A stretch of 64,000 nt of DNA from Amyelois transitella (lineage: Eukaryota; Arthropoda; Insecta; Lepidoptera; Pyralidae), in NCBI RefSeq assembly GCF_032362555.1, contig NC_083534.1, positions 3,581,001-3,645,000 on the forward strand, written 5' to 3'. Below the pieces are notes generated by a model. It was not told the origin of the DNA, searched no databases, and saw only the letters and a program-made list of their open reading frames with translations. Position 1 is the stretch's first letter; each line of letters opens with the position of its first letter. The translations under genes and the position numbers were made by a program. Below, one piece after another: positions 46,801 to 55,656 of this stretch.

Positions 46801-49800
46801 TTAGTTTTACATTCATTCATGTTTTTTAATGTAGACAATGTGCATTCGTCCATGATTTAGATTTAAGAGATCTATATTTGTAAATTGACTTCCGATGAAA
46901 ATGCTGCAGTGTAGTTTGTTCCGCCGCTTCTTCTACACACGCGCTTCGAAAGCGGTAGTAGTTATAATTAGATTTAAGTGATGTGACGTCAATAAGTGAT
47001 ACCTTGTATCGAATTTTGAAAATAAATCTATTCTATTCTATACTCACATTTTATCTTTCTTATTTCTCTTCTTCTTTTTCTTCTTCACGTTGTCGCCTTC
47101 TTCAGTTTTTTCGGGAATTTCCTCTTTAACTTTTTCTTCGCCATCTAAAAAAAAAGAATGAAACGATTTATTTTGTGGCGATATCTATACGGCACACACA
47201 TTGACTCTGTCTACCCCGCAAGCGATTTAAAGGTGACTCAGTATTTATATAAGACAGTATCTAGTTAAGACAGTGTCTATATAAGACGGTATCTACATAA
47301 GACAGTGTCTATATAAGACAGTGTCTATATAAGACAGTGTCTATATAAGACAGTATCTACATAAGACAGTATCTATCTATATATATATATAAAAACTCAC
47401 CCAACTTGTCGGCCCACGCCTCAGAATGAGTCAGAACATGCCTGTGCAGCTTGCTGGACGTGATGAACCCGCGACTGCACACATAACACACGAACGGCCT
47501 CTCGCCGGTGTGAGTCCTCATGTGGACCTTCATGTACGTGACGGTGCTGATTCTCTTGTTGCAAACTTCGCACTTCAGGGTGTAGAGGTGGAGGATACTA
47601 TGTACCAACGTACTTACACACACATTGACTCTGTCTACCCCGCAAGCGATATAATAGTGACAGTATCTATATAAGACCGTGTCTATATAAGACAGTATCT
47701 ATATAAGACATCATCTATATAAGACAGTATCTATATAAGACAGTATCCATGTAAGACAGTATCTATATAAGACAATATCTACATAAGACAGTATCTATAT
47801 AAGACAGTATCTACATAAGACAGTATCTATATAAACTCACCCAACTTGTCGGCCCACGCCTCAGAATGAGTCAGAACATGCCTGTGCAGCTTGCTGGACG
47901 TGATGAACCCGCGACTGCACACATAACACACGAACGGCCTCTCGCCGGTGTGTGTCCTCATGTGGACCTTCATGTACGTGACGGTGCTGATTCTCTTGTT
48001 GCAAATGTCGCATTTAAGGGCACCGTCGGAGCGCCGCCTGTTAGCGCCGCCGCGTTTGGATGACGATGAAAACGGCGGGGGGGGATCCGCTTCCGTTTCC
48101 GGCTTGGGCGTCGGAGGTACCCAAGTGCCGGACGGGAAGTAGTTGTCGTCCGAGACGCTGCAATGAATATTGATATGTACGTATATCAATAATAACTATA
48201 TAAGGACCACTCCACCTCTCCCATGGATGTCGTAAAAGGCGAATAAGGGATAGGCTTACAAACTTGGGATTCTTTTTTAGGCGATAGGCTAGCAACCTGT
48301 CGTCATCTCTCGCCTCGTCACCTCCAGGACTTTCGTATCCCTTAGTCGCCTTTAACGACATCCATGGGAATGAGAGTGGAGTGGTCCTATTCTTTTTTGT
48401 ATTGGTGCCGGGAACCACACGGCACACAATTATGACACAAAATTTTATGCTTACAGATAGATAACCTTATATGTAAATACATATCGTGTATGTATGTATG
48501 TAAGATTCGAACTCACTTCCCGTCGTCACCGAACGCGTCCACATCACTTTTAACGTGCTCGTCTCTCGCCTCCAGGACTGTCGTATCCCTTAGTCGCCTT
48601 TAACGACATCCATGGGAAAGAGAGTAGAGTTGTCCTATTCTTTTTTTGTATTGGTGCCGGGAACCACACGGCACCAATATGTGTATGTATGTATGTATGC
48701 ATGTATGTACATATGTATGTATGTATGTACATATGTATGTATGTATGTACATATGTATGTATGTATGTACATATGTATGTATGTATGTACATATGTATGT
48801 ATGTATGTACATATGTATGTATGTATGTACATATGTATGTATGTATGTACATATGTATGTATGTATGTACATATGTATGTATGTATGTACATATGTATGC
48901 ATGTATGTATGTAAGATTCGAACTCACTTCCCGTCGTCCCCAAACGCGTCCACATCGCTTTTAACGGCGTCATCTCTCGCGTCATCACCCCCACCACTGT
49001 CATTGTCGAATGTGACGTCACACGGGACTTGCACATTGACGTCCACCGTCTCGCACATTGGAATGTCGCTGTCTATCACGGCGGCGAATTCTGGGTCAGG
49101 TTCCTCTTTTTTCACCTGTGTGAAATGATCGATATTGTCACAATGAATTGGAAAGATTTGTATTAGTATAAATTTTATTAGCTGTGCCCGCGACTTCGTT
49201 CGCGTGGAATAGTTATTTTGGGCATCGTTGAACCGCCTTGAGAATGTATAATTGTCACCGTTTTTTTTTTCACATTTTTCATTATGTCTTTGCTCCTGAT
49301 AGTTGCAGCAAGATGATAAAGCCTTCTTCGATAAATGGTCTATTCAACGCAAAAATTATTTTTCAATTCGAAGCAGTAATTCCTGAGATTAGCGCATTTT
49401 AACTAACAAACAAACTCTTCAGCTTTAGCAACTATTAGGAGCAAAGAAATAATGGCAAATGTGGAAAAAAAAACGAGGTAAATTATTCATCCTTGAGGGC
49501 TTCAATGATGCCCAAAACAACTACGCGGACGAAGTCGCGGGCACAGCTAGTGACATATATACAAGGTGACATTTAAAACAACTGCATCCTTTTAAACATA
49601 GACTATACCCATGCTTCTGAGCTGTTTGAGCCTATTTTTATTTAAATTAAACGTCATCATTTTCACATTTAAAAAACCCTCAAAAACTACGTCACACGCT
49701 TTATTAAAAACCAATACTACAAAAACAAATTAAAACTACACATGTAAATAAATGTCTGAAAAATAAATTATTTTTCTAGTATCAAGATCAAGTAAAATAC

Positions 49801-52800
49801 AGCGTTGTCGAGATCGCTCAGCTGAATGAATTGTGTCGTTGACCTCTGAATCTTACGCGTCGCTTTTCCGCCGGCCGGGGTGATATGACGTATTTAGGAT
49901 CGCGGCTTTTGATACTTTTATTTTTTTTTCGTACTTTCTGAAATATGAACCGATATTTTTCTTTTAACGTTTTTAAATATCCTTTAGATGAGTACACTTA
50001 ACAGTTAAATTTATGCAGTTGAATTAAAAGTCACCCTGTATATATAATATAGAGATGCTAACCTGAACAACGTGAGGCATGTCCCCCTGCAATATGATCT
50101 CTATGGGTTTCTCCTCAACATCGTCTTTTCTCTCAACGGGGGCGACATTGTCTATGGGCGCCGGCCAGTCTTCCCACAAGTCTTCTGTCTTCTGTTTTTT
50201 CGTATCTTCCGATTGTTCTTTGAGCTGTTCTTCTAATTCTTTGAGGTAAGGTAGTATCGCGTTGTAATCTAATGATTGAAAAAAAATCAAATCTCAATAC
50301 ACAATTTGCAATGACATGCATACATAATATAATCACGTCTATATCCCTTGCGGGGTAGACAGAGCAACAGTCTTAAACTATTTCTATCTGTTAGTCATTG
50401 GTATCGAAATAATATGAAATATTTTTATGTCACATACAAACTAGCGCTACTCAGTGGCAATGTGGTAATATTAGGTACTAAGATAATAATTAAAACTATA
50501 AGATGTTAAATGTCTATGATCCCAACTCTGTATTGTCTATATATCTCTCTGTTTTCTCTGGCTGAATAAACGCTGCGTGTTCGTAATAAAAATAATTCTT
50601 TTAATTAGTAATTATACTATCCTATATATAAAATTCTCGTGTCACAATGTTCGTTCCCGTACTCCATCGAAAGGGCTTGACCGATTCTCGTGAAATTTTG
50701 TGAGCATATTCTCAAACCTATTCAAGGTTTGAGAATCGGCCAACATCTATTTTTCATATCCCTTAGTGATTAGGTTGTTCACCATTTACATTTTTTTTTA
50801 ACTAGAAATTCCTTAAAAAATATTTTTATGGCAAAACATTTGCCAGGACAGCTAGTTTTATTAAAGAAATAATCTTACCATAGGGTTCACCTTCCAACTT
50901 ATCGTCCGGATGCTTCTTGTCGAAATGGCGGGTCAGGCATTCGAATCTGGAGACAAAATACCACATCACAGATTAACATTTAGGATAACATTTAATATGA
51001 GAAAACAGATTCATGAATAATTAGATTTTTACAGATTCATGAATAACTAGATTTTTACCCGCAGCTAAGACCGCGTGAATTTAGCGTCATCTACAAAAAG
51101 CGACGAATTTAACGCCACCTACAAAAAGCGTCGAATTTAACGCAATTTACAAAAAGCGTCAAATTTAACGCAATCTATAAAAAAGCGACTAATTTAGCGC
51201 CATCTATAAAAAGCGACTAATTTAACGCCATCTATAAAAAGCGACTAATTTAACGCCATCTAAAAAAAGCGACGAATTTAACGCAGTCTACAAAAAGCGA
51301 CGAATTTAACACAGTCTACAAAAAGCGACGAATTTAACGCCATCTATAAAAAGCGAGCGACTAATTTAACGCTATCTATAAAAAGCGAACGACTAATTTA
51401 ACGCCATCTATAAAAAGCGATGAATTTAACGCCATCTATAAAAAGCGAGCGACTAATTTAACGCCATCATAAAAAAGCGACAAATTCAACACCATCCATA
51501 AAAAGCGATGAATTTAATGCCATCCATAAAAAAGCGACGAATTTACCGCCATCTATAAAAAGCGATGAATTTAACGCCATCTATACTAAGCGACGAATTT
51601 AACGCCATCTATAAAAAGCGAGCGAATAATTTAACGCCATCTGTAAAAAGCGACGAATTTAACGCCATCTACAAAAATGAGCGAATTTAACGCCACGCAA
51701 TATGGTTCTAGAAGTGTATTAATTTCTGAGTTTGTTTGCCTTCTTGAAAGACCATAGGCTCTGTCTACCCAGTCAGGGATAAAAATGTGATTATATATAT
51801 GTAACAAGGTCAAAATCTATTGAATTCAAGGACTTACATACATACATATAATGACGTCAACATAGACAGAGCCGACAGTCTTAAAAATACATACTTACAT
51901 AAATACATATAATCACGTCTACATCCCTTGCGGGGTAGACAGAGCCGACAGTCTAAAAAAGAGTGACTAATATAGGCTTACTTTGCAAAAAACCTGTAGC
52001 ATATCCGACACTGGTACCTCACGGAGAGGTGCATAAGCTTGTTGTGCCGGCCGAGTTTGCTCGCCGTTATGAACGACTGTCCGCAGACATTGCATGTGTA
52101 AGGTTTCTCGTCTGGAACACAGAAAACATACATAAAGAAAGAAAGAAAGAAAGAAAAAATATTTATTTGGTACATAATAATATATCAAGAACATAAAACC
52201 TTAATCTATAACAACATTTGTACCAAAATGGCCACCCCTCAGCATTTGTCGTGGTATATACCGCGACGCTGGTCTTCCGCGGGCACCAACGCGGAAAATA
52301 AAATAATAAAATAAAATTAATGGCTGCTCTCTCGGTACACTATTGCTCATTCGTTTAACAATACGATCCATACATAAAATCACGCCTCTTTCCCGGAGAG
52401 GTACGCAGAGACTACCTCTTTCCACTTGCCACGATCTCTGCATACTTCCTTCGCTTCATCCACATTCATAACTCTCTTCATGCAAGCTCGGCGGTTTCGG
52501 GTACTTTTGACCTGACCATTTACCAGGTCGTCCTTAATTTGATCAAGATACTTTCGTCTAAGTCTTCCCACTCCGACCTTTACCTCCACACTCTCCTTTT
52601 ATATCTGCCTTAGAAATTTATGGTAAAAAACATAGAGGGCCAAGTATACTGCCCTGGGGACATGACCTTACAAATTTTAACAAAAAAAGTCGGAGGGGCC
52701 TCACCTGTGTGAGATCTCACATGCAATTTAAGATAATAACTCAATGTGAACTGTTTGAGGCAAGCGAAGCACTTGTAAATCTTAGCTAAGTTATTATCAT

Positions 52801-53761
52801 CCTCTTTAGAGTCAGGTTTGTTGTCTACAACTTCCTTTACATTAGCTATAGATTCCTTCACATCACTTTTAGAATCACTATCAACATAAGAACTGTTTCC
52901 GTTATCCATACCCACATTTTGGTTACAATTATTTCCTCTATTTAATGATTCAGTTCCTTTTGGACCAGAATTGTTAAGTGTATTTCCATTATTCGCACCC
53001 ATATTTCCATTATCTGTAGAATTATTACCATAACTTATAGAATCAGTTCCATTAGAAAAATTGCTAATTATGTTCCCGTTATTTTCATTTTTATTCACTC
53101 CATATTCTGATGCCTTCTCGTTACCAATGTAGCCATCTTCAGGTTTAATTTCTATATCTAAGTTTCCTTCAATTTTTACCTCTTTCATTAACTTCTTCTT
53201 TTTCTTTTGTTCCTTTTCCAAAGTCTTCCTTTTCATTTGTTTTTTAATTTTCAAACCGTAGCTTGTTATTCTATCCTTGTGTATCAGGATATGTTGGTCT
53301 AATTCTTGTAATGATATAAAGCTAATGTTACACACAGAACAACCATAGAATTTAAAATCATTATCTAGTATTTTCTCAGAAAAATAACTGCTCTTTTTAC
53401 CCTTCTCCTTTTTAATTTTCTTAGGGTGTATAAAAGGTTTTATATCCACATCATTTGTTGTGGACGCAGGATTTAAAACATTGTTCACACTTGCGTTTCT
53501 GTAATTTTGATTTCCGTTATTTATATTACTGGCTGCTGGGCGGTCCGTGAATTGTGATTCTTGACATTGTTGATTGTTTGGATGCAGTTTATCGTTATTT
53601 CTGTAAGCATTATCCATGAAATGGTGTAGAAATTCAGGGTTGATCATCGGTTGTTCTTGCTTCACTGTGTGTATGTTGCCATAAGGATTTAATGGATGGC
53701 TATTGTAATCATACGGGTAATCGTAGGTACTGAGCGGATCAATATCACAGTTAATATTCAT
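43345..53761 (-). CDS. multi-C2H2 zinc-finger protein, complete, 1038 residues, eleven coding exons
   Basis: Exons: 52705-53761, 51982-52111, 50879-50946, 50063-50268, 48928-49115, 47841-48157, 47048-47144, 46192-46318, 45600-45767, 45251-45462 and 43345-43891. They sum to 3117 bases, 1038 codons plus TGA, and all ten junctions keep phase. I count fifteen C2H2 fingers: 141-161, 331-351, then about 357-410 (two), two in exon 6, five across exons 8-10 and four in exon 11. The first 330 residues are Asn/Gly/Ser-rich with basic stretches at 114-123 and 171-190 that look like nuclear signals. Exons 4, 5 and 7 encode acidic or lysine-rich linkers. It is probably a nuclear DNA-binding regulator; I do not recognise an ortholog. 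Three fingers are split by introns between the Cys and His pairs. Three exons have local extra partial copies. Confidence 0.92.
44298..44368 (-). pseudogene. exon 10 tail copy 1 in the minisatellite
   Basis: Matches 45224-45290, including the donor region (ATACTCACAATCCCTCCTTC in plus sense). Confidence 0.8.
44575..44692 (-). pseudogene. exon 10/exon 11 chimeric fragment, copy 2
   Basis: Exon 10 tail up to CGTGTGGAACATGTGCG, then AAAAATTTACAACAAATATG from exon 11 (43456-43482). The donor is mutated (CCCAC). Confidence 0.82.
44884..45008 (-). pseudogene. exon 10/exon 11 chimeric fragment, copy 3
   Basis: Same junction as copy 2; the exon 11 part is a perfect 27-base match. Frames of the two fingers do not agree across the junction, so it cannot encode a joined finger. 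Confidence 0.84.
45251..45462 (-). CDS. zinc-finger (1038 aa) exon 10: end of finger 9, fingers 10 and 11
   Basis: Acceptor atcaccgacag, donor gtgagt. VYHKRQH completes finger 9; FYCEICLKSFNAHCKLQRH and YECPVCAHMFHTKYHVRMH follow. It ends TTHQKEG plus two bases. Its 3' half has three decayed copies in the next intron. Confidence 0.9.
45512..45580 (+). mobile_element. LINE family D, 3' end
   Basis: CGTGGCAAGTGGAATGAGGT to TATG repeats, in the short intron between exons 9 and 10. Confidence 0.8.
45600..45767 (-). CDS. zinc-finger (1038 aa) exon 9: end of finger 7, finger 8, half of finger 9
   Basis: Acceptor ttcaatcatcag, donor gtgaga. VHKKSH completes finger 7; FKCHYCLEPQPDEAALGLH is finger 8; YLCTDCGKQYRRREAM begins finger 9. 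Phase 0 at both ends. Confidence 0.9.
45830..46170. repeat. purine-rich minisatellite, 36/72-bp period
   Basis: Two full 72-base units run from about 45899 to 46042 (GATGAGGCAAGAGATAGGG alternating with AATAAAGGGGGAAGAGATAG), with shorter GA-rich repeats on both sides. Open frames on both strands are artefacts. It fills the intron between exons 8 and 9. Confidence 0.88.
46192..46318 (-). CDS. zinc-finger (1038 aa) exon 8: half of finger 7
   Basis: Acceptor attatttatag, donor gtacgt. It encodes NVIKRAKAEFAAKSKGES and then HRCEFCYRKFLHAETLQ, stopping before the histidines. Confidence 0.88.
46468..46708 (+). mobile_element. Lep1-like Helitron, rearranged
   Basis: ACTAATATTATAAAGCTAAA, with a short inverted stretch at about 46545-46580 (GAAAATTCTGAGAAATTTTTC); truncated at TATTCATCA. 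Confidence 0.7.
46935..47040 (+). mobile_element. retroelement 3' end (family I)
   Basis: AGTGATGTGACGTCAATAAG and GATACCTTGTATCGAATTTT with a TATTC-type tail. Confidence 0.72.
47048..47144 (-). CDS. zinc-finger (1038 aa) exon 7: basic linker
   Basis: Acceptor cttttttttag, donor gtgagt. It encodes DGEEKVKEEIPEKTEEGDNV and then a run of lysines (KKKKKKRNKKDK), a probable nuclear localisation signal. Confidence 0.87.
47235..47400. repeat. 16-bp minisatellite (ATAAGACAGTATCTAT), array 1
   Basis: About ten units with alternating ATCTAT/ATCTAC, directly 3' of the duplicate exon 6 copy in transcript sense. Confidence 0.88.
47401..47597 (-). CDS. second copy of exon 6 (fingers 5-6), possible alternative exon
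   Basis: Bases 47401-47580 match 47841-48020 with only a few differences, and the protein from NKRISTVTYMKVH to WADKLG is identical. It keeps the gtgagt donor. If the acceptor is catag before 47597, the exon is 197 bases, phase 2 in and phase 1 out, like exon 6, so it could replace exon 6 but not follow it. That acceptor has a poor pyrimidine tract. The 5' proline-rich part of exon 6 is not copied. The copy may be used, or may be a recent unused duplicate. Confidence 0.55.
47650..47838. repeat. 16-bp minisatellite, array 2
   Basis: Same unit as array 1, directly 3' of exon 6; the exon plus array was evidently duplicated together. Confidence 0.88.
47841..48157 (-). CDS. zinc-finger (1038 aa) exon 6: fingers 5 and 6
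   Basis: Acceptor ttcattgcag, donor gtgagt. A proline-rich linker (VPPTPKPETEADPPPP) leads to LKCDICNKRISTVTYMKVH and FVCYVCSRGFITSSKLHRH. 317 bases, phase 2 in and phase 1 out. A near-identical partial copy lies at 47401-47597. Confidence 0.9.
48195..48425. mobile_element. SINE-A pieces with exon 5 debris
   Basis: 48195-48298 is a plus SINE-A part. 48300-48330 (CGTCATCTCTCGCCTCGTCA) resembles the end of exon 5. 48333-48425 is a minus SINE-A 5' part. Confidence 0.7.
48488..48674 (-). pseudogene. exon 5 tail copy with donor, joined to SINE-A
   Basis: 48488-48569 matches 48902-48985: the frame ARDEHVKSDVDAFGDDG is open and gtgagt follows. On the other side it is fused to a minus SINE-A part with the same CTCCAGGACT junction as at 48320. 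Confidence 0.82.
48676..48911. repeat. 20-bp minisatellite (ATGTATGTATGTATGTACAT)
   Basis: About eleven nearly perfect units between the exon 5 tail copy and the real exon 5. The unit has no stop codon in several frames, hence long spurious MYVC/HTYI open frames on both strands. Confidence 0.95.
48928..49115 (-). CDS. zinc-finger (1038 aa) exon 5: acidic linker
   Basis: Acceptor tttcacacag, donor gtgagt. It encodes VKKEEPDPEFAAVIDSDIPM and ends DVDAFGDDG in phase 2. VKKEEPD resembles a SUMO-acceptor motif (psi-K-x-E). Its 3' end is copied twice downstream. Confidence 0.88.
49180..49551. mobile_element. inverted pair of Lep1-like Helitron parts
   Basis: 49180-49428 runs in minus sense from TAGCTGTGCCCGCGACTTCG. 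At CTTCAGCTTTAG it switches to a plus-sense 3' part (49429-49551) ending GGGCACAGCTAG. Both outer ends are therefore Helitron 3' ends. Confidence 0.78.
49553..50062. other. gene-free intron stretch
   Basis: Intron between exons 4 and 5 of the 1038-aa gene; AT-rich, nothing recognised. Confidence 0.5.
50063..50268 (-). CDS. zinc-finger (1038 aa) exon 4: charged linker
   Basis: Acceptor tttcaatcattag, donor gttagc. It encodes DYNAILPYLKELEEQLKEQS, a likely helix or short coiled coil, and ends GDMPHVVQ in phase 0. Confidence 0.87.
50632..50866 (+). mobile_element. Helitron-like element, third family
   Basis: TCCTATATATAAAATTCTCG to GCCAGGACAGCTAGT: a 5' TC start and a 3' CTAG end. It lies in the intron before exon 4, antisense to the gene. 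Confidence 0.7.
50879..50946 (-). CDS. zinc-finger (1038 aa) exon 3: second half of finger 4
   Basis: Only 68 bases, with acceptor tttgtctccag and donor gtaaga. It encodes FECLTRHFDKKHPDDKLEGE, completing the finger begun in exon 2. Confidence 0.9.
51065..51700. repeat. 28-bp minisatellite (GCGACGAATTTAACGCCATC)
   Basis: About 23 units of 26-32 bases varying around the consensus, each ending TATAAAAA, in the intron between exons 2 and 3 of the 1038-aa gene. Length variation comes from an optional GAGC insert. Confidence 0.92.
51838..51960 (-). mobile_element. SINE-A 3' fragments in tandem
   Basis: Two tail pieces, ACATACATATAATGACGTCA and AATACATATAATCACGTCTA, each followed by GACAGAGCCGACAGTCT. 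Confidence 0.72.
51982..52111 (-). CDS. zinc-finger (1038 aa) exon 2: finger 3 and half of finger 4
   Basis: Acceptor ctgtgttccag, donor gtaagc. The split codon gives HTDEKPYTC, a proper finger linker. It encodes YTCNVCGQSFITASKLGRH and then YQCRICYRFFAK. Confidence 0.92.
52373..52600 (-). mobile_element. LINE family D, longest coding remnant
   Basis: Encodes KVGVGRLRRKYLDQIKDDLV and then VDEAKEVCRDRGKWKEVVSA in one open frame, the C-terminus of an ORF2-type protein. It lies in intron 1 of the 1038-aa gene in the same orientation. Confidence 0.8.
52705..53761 (-). CDS. zinc-finger (1038 aa) exon 1: fingers 1 and 2
   Basis: ATG at 53761-53759, seven bases after an acceptor (tttttccag), so a 5' UTR intron is likely. 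It encodes residues 1-352. Finger 1 is YGCSVCNISFISLQELDQH; finger 2 is YKCFACLKQFTLSYYLKLH. The donor is gtgagg after VRSHT. Confidence 0.92.
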
Positions 53762-54362
53762 TTTGGATCTGGAAAAAGATAATTTACAGTTTAGTTAAGC
53801 CTGTATTGAAAATAAGTTCTGATCTAATGCCAATAAAAAAAATATATGAGAATGAGATTAAGAAAAATTATAAGATCTTTATTGTTTACAAATTAATAGA
53901 CATAATAAGTTGTAAGAAAAATTTGATTTAAATTTGTATAGTTAACTTTTTCAATAATCCTATAATGTTTTGAAATCAACAGTAATTATTATTCCCAATG
54001 GAAACATGCGTGATAGAATGTCCACAAATGCAAAAACATACACAAATATATAATGCTTAATACAAGGAATAATTTGGAGGTTATGTTATTATAATTTTAT
54101 ATTTATATTAAATATAACTAGAGAGCCACAATACATCTTATCACAGTTTCAGACCACTCTATGTGATCTGAAATATTTTTTCATCGATAAACAGTGTTTT
54201 AGTACAAATATGTTTGTTTATTTATCATTCTTTCTAATGTAAACAAAGAAACACAAGTTTCTTTGAACTAAAATCCAGTTTAAAAAGTTCTTATACCAGA
54301 CTAGTGAATATGAATGCCGTCAGGAAGTTAATCGATAGGGCTACAAAGCAAAAAACTCGTAC

Positions 54363-54540
54363 CTGAAGTGAAGTCGTCACGCAGTGTAAAAAATGACCTT
54401 TTTTTACTTATTTTTAAGCGCAAAAGAATTGAAGCCGTATTTAACCACAAAATTAGAGGTAAACCACTCCATCTTAGAATATTTCAGCGCACGATACCTT
54501 TGACATAACTTTTGATTAGATTTTAATAAGAACAACACTT
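54363..54540 (-). other. candidate 5' UTR exon of the 1038-aa zinc-finger gene
   Basis: On the minus strand, GACTTCACTTCAG is followed by donor gtacgag (54362 down). The matching acceptor is tttttccag, seven bases before the ATG at 53761. The intron would be about 0.6 kb. The 5' limit is unknown. Confidence 0.5.
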
Positions 54541-55491
54541 AAATATTATTTTATTTTGATAAATATAAAACTAGCGTGACGGACACGACTTAATTTTTTT
54601 TCCCGATGGCTGACAATCCGATTGCTGTCATTGGCTGGCTTGCTGTCAGCTGTCAAGATAAGATGTTACCATCATTAGAATGATACCACTGATGTTACCA
54701 TTATTATGATTCATTCAAAAGGCAGAAGATGCACTTATTTTTCACAAACTCTGTATAAAGGGAAACAACACGAGTTAATTAATGAATTTTTTTTAAAAGG
54801 CAGTAACAATAATATATCGTTAACCACTATGCTGCGAAGGGCCCAATACTGATGGTGTACACACAGTACGAGCTTAGATTGGCATTTCATTTTGAACGCA
54901 ACTTGTTTCATAAATAGATAATAGATAAATATAAATAAAGTGATACTGACTTTATTTAGTGATACTATTATATTATATTACTATACGATTTATTGGAATA
55001 AAGTCAGTCTCCATCTGATGTTAAATCATTATTAGATAAATAAATACTGATTTTGGCCCTATTTTTGTTTGCGGCAGGTCGTGCGTGAACTATTCAGTCA
55101 TAAAAACACACAAAAAAGTTCAATGAACGCAAATAAATTTAAGTATAATATATATTTTAGTATACCAATTTGTTGTTATGAATTTATTGAAAAAAGGCAA
55201 CAAAAATACCTACTATAGGTAAACTTATCTACAAATCACAGTTTTATCAAATTAATCACGAAAAGAAATATGTACTTATAAAAATATTGATAAGACAGAA
55301 AAAAAATGTTATTATCTATGATCTACACAACTTCCGATATCTTTTTTTAACTAGTTGATGGAATATTTTTCAAATTTATTAATTTATTTTTTGACTTTTC
55401 CATCAAACTTTTGATCTTCAATTGTTTCTTGTACCACGAAAATACAAAATAAGCAACTGCAAAAGGCCTTTTTAGTTCAAAACAAGGTTAG
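54541..55491. promoter_or_regulatory. intergenic region between divergent zinc-finger genes
   Basis: About 1 kb lies between the presumed leader exon of the minus-strand 1038-aa gene and the first ATG of the plus-strand ZAD gene. It is AT-rich and has no recognised repeat. It must hold both promoters, but I see no convincing TATA or initiator. Confidence 0.35.
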
Positions 55492-55527
55492 ATGAGGTTC
55501 ATCGCAAATAAAAGGAATCATAAAAAA

Positions 55528-55656
55528 ATGGAAGATCAGGAGTTTGCAGGTTGCATCAGTTGCTTGAGCAGCAACGATTTATGCGACCTATTTGCTGTTT
55601 ACTCTGTGAATGAGGACACCTATGCGAAAATGTTTGAAACCTGCTTTGATATAAAG
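55528..55656 (+). CDS. ZAD gene exon 1
   Basis: Donor gttaat after GATATAAAG. It carries the first zinc-ligand pair (CISC) of the ZAD and ends FETCFDIK. Confidence 0.8.

Noticed and set aside
48550-49128. Long open frames in several frames (MYVC / HTYI repeats)
   Set aside because: Produced by the 20-bp ATGT/ACAT minisatellite, which lacks stop codons in most frames; no gene.
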